Part shown: positions 17,566 through 26,506 of the stretch, one piece after another | Numbering within the stretch: position 1 is the first letter of the stretch | How the letters are laid out: each line of letters starts with the position of its first letter | Assembly: GCA_902770195.1 (NCBI GenBank) | Contig: CACXSA010000003.1 | Coordinates: 38,675 to 102,674 of the forward strand | DNA: 64,000 nt | Direction of reading: 5' to 3' | Source of the DNA: an uncultured Prevotellaceae bacterium | Lineage (GTDB): Bacteria; Bacteroidota; Bacteroidia; Bacteroidales; Bacteroidaceae | The notes under the pieces: generated by a model | Databases searched by the model: none | Seen by the model: only the letters and a program-made list of their open reading frames with translations | Told to the model about the DNA's origin: nothing | Position numbers and translations under genes: made by a program

Positions 17566-17605
17566 AAAAGGGGCTGGTAAGCTACAAGGCATACCGGCCT
17601 TTTTT
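17566..17605 (+). terminator. Rho-independent terminator after the winged-helix gene
   Basis: GGCTGGTA (17572-17579) pairs with TACCGGCC (17592-17599) with one G-U pair, extended by A and T runs, and is followed by a T tract. Confidence 0.7.
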
Positions 17606-17619
17606 AATTACGTTGCTCG

Positions 17620-17958
17620 ATGACTTACGACAAACAGATACTTCACATACTGACTGTTGCAGGAGAACAGGGAATAAGCGTGCAGGCTATTGCCAAACAC
17701 GTTTATAACATGAATCATACATTTTTCCTACAGCCCGATTTGGAAGAAATCCGTAGTTACGTACAACAGTTTTTATTGAAAAACAGTAAGTCATCACAAT
17801 CATTGATTGAAAGCACAGGCCGTCGTGGCTTTTACCGCTTGAATACTACAGGTTCCCAAGATGCTCTCCAGTTGATGCTCCAATTCCGTGAAGAGCAACA
17901 GGAAAAAGAAGAGCAGAAGCATCCTGTACAAGACCTCTCCCTCGATTTGTTTGCTTAA
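17620..17958 (+). CDS. Small conserved protein, possible winged helix
   Basis: A 112-residue protein. Residues 1-70 look like a helix-turn-helix or winged-helix domain ('ILHILTVAGEQGISVQAIAKHVYNMN', 'LEEIRSYVQQFL'), then 'RRGFYRLN' and a charged Gln/Glu-rich tail. I remember proteins like it in Bacteroidales but no named function. Shortly before it lies the terminator of the winged-helix gene, so it may be expressed by read-through or from a weak promoter that I cannot see. Its 3' end faces the acyltransferase gene, 3 bp away. Confidence 0.7.
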   Translation: MTYDKQILHILTVAGEQGISVQAIAKHVYNMNHTFFLQPDLEEIRSYVQQFLLKNSKSSQSLIESTGRRGFYRLNTTGSQDALQLMLQFREEQQEKEEQKHPVQDLSLDLFA

Positions 17959-17961
17959 CCC

Positions 17962-18555
17962 TTAAATTCCTTTGATTACTTTTGCTGGTACACCACCAAC
18001 TATCGTGTTGTCTGGTACATCCTTGGTGACCGCAGCTCCTGCAGCCACCACACAGTGTTTGCCTATCGTCACACCAGGCAAGATTACCGCATTTGCTCCA
18101 ATCCACACATCATCTCCAATAATAACAGGTTTAGTTGAGATGCCCTGTTCATCTATGCGCTTCGTCTTATCTTCGAAATTGTGATTTAATGCAGTTACCG
18201 TGATACCTTGTGCCAGATTCACATGATTTCCAATACAAACAGGTCCGATAATCGTGTTGTGAATCCCAATGCGAGTATAGTCACCAATCACCACATCACC
18301 CACAGCATTGTTGATGCAAGAATACGACTCTATCACACTATGTCTGCCAAGGAAGAGACGGCGATAGGGTGGAGTGTCCATCCTCACACTCCAATATATC
18401 TTCGACCCACGTCCCCGATGTTGGTATAATGGGGCAAGCAAACGAACATACCATCTGGGCCTGGCATTCCGTTGGTTCATGATTAAATAATCCAAAAATT
18501 TTTTCATTTTCGGACTGTTCTTGAGTCCTTCACGCAAATCTTCTTTATTACTCAT
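17962..18555 (-). CDS. Hexapeptide-repeat acyltransferase
   Basis: A 197-residue left-handed beta-helix protein. Isoleucine/valine-led hexapeptides run from about residue 85 ('VIGDYTRIG', 'VCIGNHVN'), then the acetyltransferase loop with 'ALNHNFED', then '[22 protein letters not shown]' (quoted in two parts: [13 protein letters not shown] and LPGVTIGKH). This is the pattern of maltose/galactoside O-acetyltransferase-like enzymes using acetyl-CoA. Given the gene context it probably acetylates a sugar of the surface polysaccharide. It overlaps the upstream glycosyltransferase by 4 bp (ATGA), so translation is probably coupled. Confidence 0.88.
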   Translation of the reverse strand: MSNKEDLREGLKNSPKMKKFLDYLIMNQRNARPRWYVRLLAPLYQHRGRGSKIYWSVRMDTPPYRRLFLGRHSVIESYSCINNAVGDVVIGDYTRIGIHNTIIGPVCIGNHVNLAQGITVTALNHNFEDKTKRIDEQGISTKPVIIGDDVWIGANAVILPGVTIGKHCVVAAGAAVTKDVPDNTIVGGVPAKVIKGI

Positions 18556-19697
18556 AGATTATTATTTTTATGGTCTATGATATTATATACTTCCTGATAT
18601 AAAGCCAGTAGGCTTTCTGCAGTCTTTCCCCATGAGAAATGTGTGGCTCTTTCCATACCAATTTGTTGCTGATGCTCATAAAAGGTTTGATTGTTTTCTA
18701 GTGTAAGCATCATCTGTGTAATATCTTCGCTCTTCTCTGGATTAACAAATATAGCATCTTTGCCTCCAATTTCAGGCATTGATGATGTATTGCTAGTGAT
18801 AACGGGTGTTCCACATGCCATAGCTTCTAATAGTGGAATACCAAAACTTTCCCGTAAGGAGGTGTAAAGAAATGCAAAGGCACTATTATAAATATACGGC
18901 AAATCACTATTTACAATATAACCTGGCATTACTATATTGTTGCGAATGTTCTCTATCTGGTTTCGTTCTATGATACCATTTAAGTATTCTAGATTAAGAT
19001 CAGCCATTAACAGTTTACGTTTAATGGTTGATTGTTCCAAGTATTTGGAATAAGCCACCAGTGTTCGTTCTGTATTCTTTTTAGGGTCAGTATTCCCCAA
19101 AAAGAAAAAGAAACCTTTTTCTGGGATATATTTTTTGTAAACTTCGTCTTTATCTTCTATAGGCTTGAACCAATTGTTGTATCCATTGTAAATCATTGCC
19201 ATTCGTTCTCGAGGAATCTTTAATTTTGAAATAATATTCTCCATTTCAAAATTTGAAACAGTAATAATGCGTTGGCAATTATCCAAAATGTGGGGTACAA
19301 CGAGCCTTCTGTATAGCCAACCCATGTTTTGGTATAACGAATGATTTTGTTTATCACGAGGCTCTAAGAAAATAATATCATGAAGTGTTAATATCAATGG
19401 AATATCACACCATAATGGTGCGGTATTACTTGTACAGTGAAGAATGTCTACCTTGTATTTTTTAGCAGCCTTAGGCAGTGCCCATTGTTCCCAAAGAGGA
19501 TAAGAAGGACAACTTAGTTCTATGATGTGAACATTTCCTGTGCTCTCGACACAGTGATCTTCTCCAGGCTTAACAAATACATAGTATTCATTTTTCGTAT
19601 CTATTTGCTGCAGTTCTTTAATTTCCTGCAACACCACATAGTCCATGCCGTGCTTGTTCTTACGAAAAATCCGTTGTGCCTCTATTCCTATTCTCAT
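18552..19697 (-). CDS. Glycosyltransferase family 4
   Basis: From ATG 19697 ('[12 protein letters not shown]') the product is 381 residues. An upstream ATG at 19721 lies inside the predicted -7 element, so it is unlikely to be used. Two Rossmann-like domains are visible. The C-terminal domain holds the GT4 retaining motif 'ESFGIPLLE' (E-x7-E) followed by '[12 protein letters not shown]', which contacts the nucleotide-sugar donor. Donor and acceptor are unknown. It forms a two-gene operon with the acyltransferase. Confidence 0.9.
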   Translation of the reverse strand: MRIGIEAQRIFRKNKHGMDYVVLQEIKELQQIDTKNEYYVFVKPGEDHCVESTGNVHIIELSCPSYPLWEQWALPKAAKKYKVDILHCTSNTAPLWCDIPLILTLHDIIFLEPRDKQNHSLYQNMGWLYRRLVVPHILDNCQRIITVSNFEMENIISKLKIPRERMAMIYNGYNNWFKPIEDKDEVYKKYIPEKGFFFFLGNTDPKKNTERTLVAYSKYLEQSTIKRKLLMADLNLEYLNGIIERNQIENIRNNIVMPGYIVNSDLPYIYNSAFAFLYTSLRESFGIPLLEAMACGTPVITSNTSSMPEIGGKDAIFVNPEKSEDITQMMLTLENNQTFYEHQQQIGMERATHFSWGKTAESLLALYQEVYNIIDHKNNNL

Positions 19698-19718
19698 GTT
19701 TTGAATATTATTTGTTTG

Positions 19719-19749
19719 CAAAAATAAGCAAAATGTTTGTTAATCCAAA
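19719..19749 (-). promoter_or_regulatory. Minus-strand promoter of the GT4/acyltransferase pair
   Basis: TTTG (minus, 19749-19746) and TATTTTTG (19726-19719) with a 19-bp spacer. It interlocks with the plus-strand promoter at 19736-19766. Confidence 0.75.
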
Positions 19750-19766
19750 ATTAATTCATAATTTTG
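19736..19766 (+). promoter_or_regulatory. Plus-strand promoter of the rightward glycosyltransferase operon
   Basis: TTTG (19736-19739) and TAATTTTG (19759-19766) with a 19-bp spacer. It overlaps the leftward promoter by 14 bp, so the two polymerases would exclude each other. Confidence 0.8.
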
Positions 19767-19780
19767 TAGCATAATTGGAT

Positions 19781-20956
19781 ATGATTATGCTTGAAACCAC
19801 TAATAAACTCAAGTTAGTCTACATTACTCCAGCCTTATATATGGCAGGAGGTGTTGAGCGTGTGCTCACACTTAAAGGCAATTATTTTGCAGAGCATTTT
19901 GGCTATGATATTACGATTATTCTAACAGAAGGCAAGGATAAACCATTGTTTTATCCATTATCAGATAAAATCAAGGTTATTAATCTAGATATTGGATTCG
20001 AAGAACTTTGGATTTGTTCATTTGTCAAGAAAGTATTCGTCTATCTCAAGAAACAACGTCAGTTCAAAAAATCATTGACTCGTGAATTGATGCGTTTACG
20101 TCCAGACATTACTATTAGCTTGCTGCGTCGTGAAATCAACTTTTTGAATGACATTAAGGATGGCAGCAGAAAAATTGGCGAAATGCATATTAACCGGGCG
20201 AATTATAGAAATTACAATACTGAAAAGGTTAATCTATTACAGCGACTATTCGCTAAGTTCTGGTCTTCTAATCTTTTGCGTCATCTGAAAAAACTAGATA
20301 AGTTAGTTGTTCTTACAGATAGAGATCGCGAGTCATGGGTAGAATTGAATAATGTTGTTACTATTCCCGATCCATTGTCTATATCACCTACAACGATTAG
20401 TCTTTTAACAGAAAAACGTGTTGTGACAATAGCTCGGTATTCGCATGAAAAGGGAATTGACTTGTTGCTAAAGGCATGGTCTATTGTAGAAAAGCAAGTA
20501 TCAGATTGGTGTCTAGACATATTTGGTGATGGGGATAGGACCTCTTATGAACAATTGATAGATGAATTAAAGATTAATAGTTCTCGTTGTCAGTTGCATG
20601 GTCGAACAAATGATGTAGAAAAAGAATATTTAAATAGTAGTCTTTTTGTCTTGACTTCTCGTTTTGAGGGTTTTGGTATGGTAATAACAGAGGCAATGGT
20701 TTGTGGTTTGCCAGTGATTTCTTTTGATTGTCCATGGGGGCCAAGAAGCATTATCAAAGATGGGGAAGATGGTTTTTTGGTAGAAAATGGAAATGTCGAT
20801 GCGTTGGCAAATAAAATGTGTAGGCTCATGGAAGATAAAAACCTTAGAGTTTCTATGTCTCAAGCAGGATTAAAAAATGTTCAACGTTTTAGTATAGAAC
20901 ATGTTGCTGAGCAATGGAAATGTATATTTGAATCAAAAAATGTAAGTATTTTATGA
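19781..20956 (+). CDS. Glycosyltransferase family 4
   Basis: A 391-residue protein from ATG 19781; ATG 19787 is two codons later and equally possible, while the TTG at 19775 is too close to the promoter. The C-terminal domain has 'SRFEGFGMVITEAM' (E-x7-E) and 'SFDCPWGPRSIIKDG', a signature shared with the genes at 22119 and 23283. The three are paralogues by this motif. First gene of a rightward operon of five, ending at 25266; it overlaps the next gene by 4 bp. Confidence 0.9.
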   Translation: MIMLETTNKLKLVYITPALYMAGGVERVLTLKGNYFAEHFGYDITIILTEGKDKPLFYPLSDKIKVINLDIGFEELWICSFVKKVFVYLKKQRQFKKSLTRELMRLRPDITISLLRREINFLNDIKDGSRKIGEMHINRANYRNYNTEKVNLLQRLFAKFWSSNLLRHLKKLDKLVVLTDRDRESWVELNNVVTIPDPLSISPTTISLLTEKRVVTIARYSHEKGIDLLLKAWSIVEKQVSDWCLDIFGDGDRTSYEQLIDELKINSSRCQLHGRTNDVEKEYLNSSLFVLTSRFEGFGMVITEAMVCGLPVISFDCPWGPRSIIKDGEDGFLVENGNVDALANKMCRLMEDKNLRVSMSQAGLKNVQRFSIEHVAEQWKCIFESKNVSIL

Positions 20957-22122
20957 AGATATTGTTCCTTGTCTATCATGGATTCTCAGAGGTAAGCGGT
21001 ATTTCGAAGAAGATTCACTATCAGGTGAAAGGTCTTCGTGAGAATGGTCACGATGTTCGTTTATGTTATTATGGTTTTGCAGAAAACGGACATCGTTGTC
21101 GATATATAGATGATAAGGTAATCAAGGATTATGGATCGGGAAAATTGGCTGGAATACGTCAACGTCTAAGTTATGATTGTATTTACAATTACTGCATTCA
21201 TGAGAAGATTGAATTTGTTTATGCCCGTTGCTTTCAAAATGCCAATCCCTGGTTAATCCATTTTTTTAGAAATTTAAAGAAAGCAGGAATTCATACGGTA
21301 ACTGAGATACCAACTTATCCCTACGATAGCGAGTTTGTAGGTTTTCCGTTCATGACTCGAATGGGACTGAAAATAGACCAGATTTTCCGTCGCCAGCTTT
21401 ATGCTCAGATGGATGCCGTTGTTACCTTCTCAGATGCTAAAGAAATCTTTGGACAACGTACTATCCGCATTAGTAATGGTGTCGACTTCAATAGTATTCC
21501 TCTCCATCAGCCCTCAGCCCTCAGCCCTCAGCCCTCAGCTTTGCATTTAATCGGTGTTGCAGAAGTCCATTATTGGCATGGCTATGATCGGTTAATTGCC
21601 GGATTAGGCGAATATTATAAAAATGGAGGAAAGAGAGATGTATTCTTTCATGTTGTGGGCGGTGTCGGTCCTAGCGAAATGTATGATTCAATGCACGCTC
21701 CTGGTTTTGCGGAATTGATGGAGAAATATCAGATTAAGGACAAAGTCATTTTCCATGGTCAGCTTTTTGGTGACGAACTTACTAAGGTTTTTAACCAATG
21801 CCAATTTGCCATCGGTTCTTTGGCTCGCCATCGCAGTGGTATAACACATATTAAAACATTGAAGAACCGTGAATACGCTACTCGGGGGATTCCTTTTATT
21901 TATAGTGAGCAGGATAGTGATTTCGACAACCAGCCGTATGTTTTGAAAGCTCCTGCAGATGAGTCGCCTATTGAAATTCAAAAAATAATAGATTTTACTT
22001 CTTCTGTTCAGACGCAGCCAAAATCAATTCGTCAGACAGTGGAACATCTGGCTTGGAAGAACCAAATGCAAAAGATAATAGACGAATTACTAAAATATCT
22101 TCTAAATGATAATAAAAGATGA
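20953..22122 (+). CDS. Glycosyltransferase (GT4-like, GT-B fold)
   Basis: A 389-residue protein with a GT-B plan: an N-terminal domain 'MKILFLVYHGFSEVSGISKK' and a C-terminal domain with 'HVVGGVG' and 'SLARHRSGITHIK'. The family's usual E-x7-E motif is not evident in the normal place, so it may use a different donor contact. Between the two domains (about residues 183-198) a low-complexity 'QPSALSPQPSAL' linker is encoded by a CAGCCCT repeat (21508-21539). The linker position between domains makes it tolerable for folding. It overlaps both neighbours by 4 bp (ATGA). Confidence 0.8.
   Translation: MKILFLVYHGFSEVSGISKKIHYQVKGLRENGHDVRLCYYGFAENGHRCRYIDDKVIKDYGSGKLAGIRQRLSYDCIYNYCIHEKIEFVYARCFQNANPWLIHFFRNLKKAGIHTVTEIPTYPYDSEFVGFPFMTRMGLKIDQIFRRQLYAQMDAVVTFSDAKEIFGQRTIRISNGVDFNSIPLHQPSALSPQPSALHLIGVAEVHYWHGYDRLIAGLGEYYKNGGKRDVFFHVVGGVGPSEMYDSMHAPGFAELMEKYQIKDKVIFHGQLFGDELTKVFNQCQFAIGSLARHRSGITHIKTLKNREYATRGIPFIYSEQDSDFDNQPYVLKAPADESPIEIQKIIDFTSSVQTQPKSIRQTVEHLAWKNQMQKIIDELLKYLLNDNKR
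21508..21539 (+). repeat. CAGCCCT tandem repeat translated inside a glycosyltransferase
   Basis: Four CAGCCCT units, each followed directly by the next, plus a partial fifth. Seven-base units shift frame from copy to copy, giving Q-P-S-A-L-S-P and so on. Confidence 0.85.
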
Positions 22123-23258
22123 AAATAATCTATGCAGTGGAATCTGTGAACTTGTCTGGTGGTTATGACAGGGTTATCATAGAAAAGGCAAATTATCTGG
22201 CAGAACATGGGTTTGACGTGATTATTACTGTTGCTTCCCATGCTTTGGCTGAACCATGTTATCAAATCTCGGAAAAAGTTAAACTTGTTGATTTCGGTAT
22301 AGACTTTCATCAACAGTATGGGCATCATTTGCTTTACCGTTCATTTATATATTTTGTGATGATGCGGCGATACCGTCGTGCATTGACGGAATTGTTGCAT
22401 CTTGAACGTCCAGATATTGTCATTACGACATTGGGTCGTGAGATAGACTTTATTACACAGATCCATGTTGGCGGTGCGATAATAGGAGAATCACATATTG
22501 CCAAAAACTATGTCCGTAATCTGCATTTAATGGAACAGCAAGGCTTTATTCATCGAATAATAGCACGGCAATGGCGAAGGAAATTGGATAAACAGGTGAA
22601 ACAATTAGATGCTTTGGTGTTACTTACCCAGCATGATGCTGATAGCTGGAGCGGATTGACAAAAACCGCAGTTATACCTAATTCGCTTCCATTCTTTCCC
22701 GAAAAGCCCAGTACATGCACTCAAAAGCAGGTTATATTTGTCGGAAGGCTGAATGAGCAGAAAGGATTAGAATATTTGATAGAGACATGGGAGCGTGTTC
22801 ATCAGAAACATGATGACTGGATACTTCAGATATATGGGGACGGTGAGCAGAGAGACATGTTGAATCATCTTATTCGTAAAGCTAGACTGGAGAATGCTGT
22901 TGTTGTAAATCGACCAACAATGCAAATAATGGAGAAGTATTTGGAAAGCAGTATCTTTCTTCTTACTTCTCGCTTTGAAGGTTTTGGCATGGTGTTGATT
23001 GAAGCGATGGCATGTGGTGTTCCTGTTGTTTCATTTGATTGCCCTTGGGGACCTGCTGATATAATAAAAAATGGGGAAGATGGTTTCTTGGTTGAGTATT
23101 TGAATACTATTGAAGCTGCTGAAAAGGTTATTCAATTGATAGAATCACTAGAATTGAGACAGAAAATGGGTATTCGAGCCCGTGAGAATGTCCAAAGATT
23201 TAGTCGTCAAATAGTTATGAAACAATGGGTAGATTTGTTTCAAAGTTTGAAGGATTAA
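22119..23258 (+). CDS. Glycosyltransferase family 4
   Basis: A 379-residue GT-B enzyme. The N-terminus carries 'VNLSGGYDRVIIEKANYL', the acceptor-side domain, and the C-terminal domain has 'SRFEGFGMVLIEAM' (E-x7-E) and 'FDCPWGPADIIKNGEDG'. It is closely related to the gene at 19781, sharing nearly identical motifs, so this operon probably grew by duplication. Starts with a 4-bp overlap. Confidence 0.9.
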   Translation: MKIIYAVESVNLSGGYDRVIIEKANYLAEHGFDVIITVASHALAEPCYQISEKVKLVDFGIDFHQQYGHHLLYRSFIYFVMMRRYRRALTELLHLERPDIVITTLGREIDFITQIHVGGAIIGESHIAKNYVRNLHLMEQQGFIHRIIARQWRRKLDKQVKQLDALVLLTQHDADSWSGLTKTAVIPNSLPFFPEKPSTCTQKQVIFVGRLNEQKGLEYLIETWERVHQKHDDWILQIYGDGEQRDMLNHLIRKARLENAVVVNRPTMQIMEKYLESSIFLLTSRFEGFGMVLIEAMACGVPVVSFDCPWGPADIIKNGEDGFLVEYLNTIEAAEKVIQLIESLELRQKMGIRARENVQRFSRQIVMKQWVDLFQSLKD

Positions 23259-23282
23259 TTATGGTTTTATAGAAAGATAAAG

Positions 23283-24404
23283 ATGAACATAGTATTTCTA
23301 TTAAGATCTGTCGCAAAAAAGAATGGCGTCGAGCGTACCATAACAGATAAAGTTAACGCGCTGGCTAATATGGGGCATAAGGTAACGATGGTTACTTATG
23401 AACAAGGAAACCATCCTTATGCATTCCCAATTGAAAAGACAGTGCGTCATGTTGATCTTCACTGTTGTTATTTTACTGTATATAAGTACCCTTTGCTGAA
23501 GCGATTTTATGAGGCATGGAAAATGAAATGCCGGTTTGCGAAAGAGATACGTGCTTTTGCTAACCAAGAACATCCAGATGTTGTTGTAACTCCAACTTAT
23601 ACGATTGAGTTTATGGAAATTGTCATGTCTCTGAGACGTCAGACAAAGGTCGTGATAGAGTCTCATACGGCATTTACACATGACATGACGGGTGGATCCA
23701 TGATAGACAGAATACAGAAATATTTTTTGTTGCGTAGTGTGAAACAATGTGATTTGTTAATCGCGTTGACTTCGGGTGATGCTGAATGTTGGAAACAGCA
23801 TATAAGAAATGTTGCGACGGTAAGTAATCCTCTGACTTTTTATCCGAAAACACTCAGAGGCACATCAAAAGAAAATGGGAGAATCATTGCTGTAGGACGG
23901 TTGGAGCCTCAGAAGCGCTTTGACCGTCTGATAGATGCTTTCTCTTTGATTGCGCATCAATATCCATCTTGGTATATAGATGTCTATGGTGAGGGCAATG
24001 ATAAGGAGTGCCTTCAGCGGCAAATAGCAGAAAAAGGACTTACTAAGCAGATTTATCTTAAAGGGGTGACCTCTGATGTATATTCAGAATATGAACGGAG
24101 CCAGTTCTTTGTTTTCAGTTCTGACTATGAAGGATTTGGCTTGGTTCTTGTTGAGGCAATGGCCTGTGGCATTCCTTGTGTCTCCACAGACTGCCCATTT
24201 GGTCCGTCAGATATTATCGAGGATAACGTTGATGGGCTTTTGTGTAAGATGGATGTAAAGGACTTGGCAGAAAAAATGGAATGGATGATAACCCACGAAA
24301 CAGAGCGAAAGGAAATGGGAATCCAGGCACGTCAATCTGTTGCCAGATATCGAAAGAAGATAATCATGCAAGAGTGGGAAAAAGCATATTTATCTGTAAT
24401 CTGA
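23283..24404 (+). CDS. Glycosyltransferase family 4
   Basis: A 373-residue GT-B enzyme with 'AVGRLEPQKRFDRLIDAF', 'SDYEGFGLVLVEAM' (E-x7-E) and 'TDCPFGPSDIIEDN'. Third member of the related trio in this operon. It starts 24 bp after the previous stop, with no promoter visible in between. Probably adds one sugar of the repeat unit on the cytoplasmic face of the inner membrane. Confidence 0.9.
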   Translation: MNIVFLLRSVAKKNGVERTITDKVNALANMGHKVTMVTYEQGNHPYAFPIEKTVRHVDLHCCYFTVYKYPLLKRFYEAWKMKCRFAKEIRAFANQEHPDVVVTPTYTIEFMEIVMSLRRQTKVVIESHTAFTHDMTGGSMIDRIQKYFLLRSVKQCDLLIALTSGDAECWKQHIRNVATVSNPLTFYPKTLRGTSKENGRIIAVGRLEPQKRFDRLIDAFSLIAHQYPSWYIDVYGEGNDKECLQRQIAEKGLTKQIYLKGVTSDVYSEYERSQFFVFSSDYEGFGLVLVEAMACGIPCVSTDCPFGPSDIIEDNVDGLLCKMDVKDLAEKMEWMITHETERKEMGIQARQSVARYRKKIIMQEWEKAYLSVI

Positions 24405-24411
24405 TTTAGAG

Positions 24412-25266
24412 ATGGAACACTGGTACGGTAAATACCTTTCTATTTACGGGAAACCTTTCTGTGAGGTTCCCCTGTATATCTTTGACGAGACCCGTGAACG
24501 GCTTGCTCGCCTGCAAAGTCCGGAACCACTGGTCTCGGTTGTTGTCATTGCATATAATGAAGAGTGCCGATTGGCTGCTTGTTTGTGGTCCTTAAGTGAA
24601 TTGAATACAGAATATCCTATTGAAATTTTGGGCGTAAACAACAATTCGAAGGACAAAACTGAAGAAGTATATCAGAAATTGGGTTTACCTTATTTCAATG
24701 AGACCAGGCAAAGTCCAGGATATGCTCGTCAATGTGGGTTACAGCATGCGAAAGGAAAATATCATTTTTTTATAGATGCAGACACCTTTTATCCTTCCTG
24801 TTATGTCGATAAAATGATGGAGATATTAACAAGACCAGGGATTTCATGTGTGGGTACTTTCTGGAGTTTTTATCCAGATAAGCAGCATTCTGCATTCAGC
24901 TTGTTTTGGTTTGAGTTGATTCGTGATATCTTTCTTTGGGTACAGCATTTCAAACGTCCTGAACTGAATATTCGTGGAATGACCTTTGCGTTCAATGCGG
25001 ATTATGCTCGACAATGTACTATTCGTACAGATATTCGTCGAGGGGAGGATGGTTCTTTGGCATTGGAATTAAAGCGTTTCGGTAGAATAGCATTCTTATA
25101 CAATCGTAAAGCTCGTCCTGTTACTGGATATGGAACAATTGGCAATCAGTCTATGTGGCGGAGTTTTGTAGAGCACGTAAAGATTCAAATGAAAGGTATT
25201 TCCCGTATTTTCCACAAGACTGACCACTATGAGGATTCAGAGGATAATTTGGTAAAGAATGATTAA
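24412..25266 (+). CDS. Glycosyltransferase family 2
   Basis: A 284-residue GT-A enzyme. The nucleotide-binding start is 'VSVVVIAYNEECRLAACL' (about residues 39-56), preceded by an N-terminal extension of nearly 40 residues. The metal-binding DxD motif is 'IDADTFYP', and a further acidic motif 'RRGEDGSLALELKRFG' lies downstream. No membrane segment is evident, so it is probably a soluble or peripheral inverting enzyme. Last gene of the rightward operon. Confidence 0.87.
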   Translation: MEHWYGKYLSIYGKPFCEVPLYIFDETRERLARLQSPEPLVSVVVIAYNEECRLAACLWSLSELNTEYPIEILGVNNNSKDKTEEVYQKLGLPYFNETRQSPGYARQCGLQHAKGKYHFFIDADTFYPSCYVDKMMEILTRPGISCVGTFWSFYPDKQHSAFSLFWFELIRDIFLWVQHFKRPELNIRGMTFAFNADYARQCTIRTDIRRGEDGSLALELKRFGRIAFLYNRKARPVTGYGTIGNQSMWRSFVEHVKIQMKGISRIFHKTDHYEDSEDNLVKND

Positions 25267-25309
25267 TCAAGTTAACTCAACGTGTGGCTGATGCTGTAGC
25301 TGCTATTTA

Positions 25310-25389
25310 CGAAAAACATATAACCTTATAACCCGATCGGGTTGAAATGCCGATGTATAAAGGGTAAATGATGGGTTATATGTTTTTCG
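25310..25389. terminator. Long hairpin with an inner perfect palindrome between convergent genes
   Basis: Arms CGAAAAACATATAACC (25310-25325) and its exact reverse complement (25374-25389) enclose a perfect 14-bp palindrome, AACCCGATCGGGTT (25330-25343). The element fills the 143-bp gap between convergent glycosyltransferases. It may terminate transcription from both sides; the rest of the gap shows nothing else. Confidence 0.65.
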
Positions 25390-25409
25390 AATATGATACA
25401 TCGATGATA

Positions 25410-26450
25410 TTATTTAATGAACCCTTTCTTTTTGCCAACGAATTTAATTAATGCTATTGAAAAGAACGGAGGTAGAATTCCCATTAACCAAAATGTTAGA
25501 TTAATAGCTCGGAGGTGCTTAAAAGAAAGAATATCCAAGAAACGGGCTGGATGAGACATTGAGTCGCGGATGGCTTTATCACTAATAGTTCCAGTAAGTT
25601 GATGCCTGTGCTTAAGTATCCCGCAAACGGAGTAAAAAACTCCTTTCATTGTTTTGGCGCATTTGAGGTCGTAATATGGCTTCTCTTTTACTATACGGCA
25701 ATAATTTTTCTGTATTATAGAAATACGCAAAGAATCTTCAGCTTCTTTTACATTTATTGATTCCCTTTTTTGAAATTGCATTAGTGAGTTTGGGCGCTTT
25801 AGATAATGGTAAGTAATTTGAGGCAGTAAAATGGCTCGGCTCACTTTTGGCTGCATTTGTTCGTTAAAAAGCAAGTCTTCACCAGCTTTAAAGTCAGGGA
25901 AGGTAAAATGATGATTTCGGAGAAAATCAGTTCTTATTAAAATATTCCATATAGAATAAGGTATATTTTCGTGTATGTCACTATAAATATAGTTACATAA
26001 GGCATCTTCTCCAATCAATATCTTATATGGGAGGGTAATAAATGGTTTTTCATGATTGTTCTCTATGATGTTAGTTGAACCATATGTTAGCTCTGCCTGA
26101 TAATCTTCTGCAGCTTGGTATAGACATGATAGAGAATCTGTATTTATAAGATCGTCTGAATCTTGAAAGAAAATATATTTGCCTCTTGCTTCCCTGATTA
26201 TTGTATTACGACCTTCTGCTACCCCTAAGTTGTTTTGATGCTTGATAATTCTTATTCTTTCCCCATTAGGATGTTCCCTCTGCATTTGTTTGACAATATC
26301 CATGGAGGAATCTGTGCCACAATCGTCAATGATAAGAATTTCTATAGGATCTAAATCTTGTTCTAAAGCACATTTTAGACTGTTCCTTACATAATCTTCA
26401 ACCTGATAAACAGGCATCCCGATAGTCACTTTAATTTGTATATTCTCCAT
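25410..26450 (-). CDS. Glycosyltransferase family 2
   Basis: A 346-residue GT-A enzyme: 'VTIGMPVYQVEDYVRNSL' at the start, 'IIDDCGTDSS', and the DxD motif in 'FFQDSDDLINT' (about residues 94-104). The C-terminus ends with a hydrophobic stretch ('FWLMGILPPFFSIALI'), a likely membrane-associating helix. Second gene of a leftward pair; the upstream GT2 ends 56 bp before its start. Confidence 0.87.
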   Translation of the reverse strand: MENIQIKVTIGMPVYQVEDYVRNSLKCALEQDLDPIEILIIDDCGTDSSMDIVKQMQREHPNGERIRIIKHQNNLGVAEGRNTIIREARGKYIFFQDSDDLINTDSLSCLYQAAEDYQAELTYGSTNIIENNHEKPFITLPYKILIGEDALCNYIYSDIHENIPYSIWNILIRTDFLRNHHFTFPDFKAGEDLLFNEQMQPKVSRAILLPQITYHYLKRPNSLMQFQKRESINVKEAEDSLRISIIQKNYCRIVKEKPYYDLKCAKTMKGVFYSVCGILKHRHQLTGTISDKAIRDSMSHPARFLDILSFKHLRAINLTFWLMGILPPFFSIALIKFVGKKKGFIK

Positions 26451-26506
26451 ATAGAAAGAGGTCTGTTTTACATGTATATGATAACTTATTATAATCTGTA
26501 TAATGA

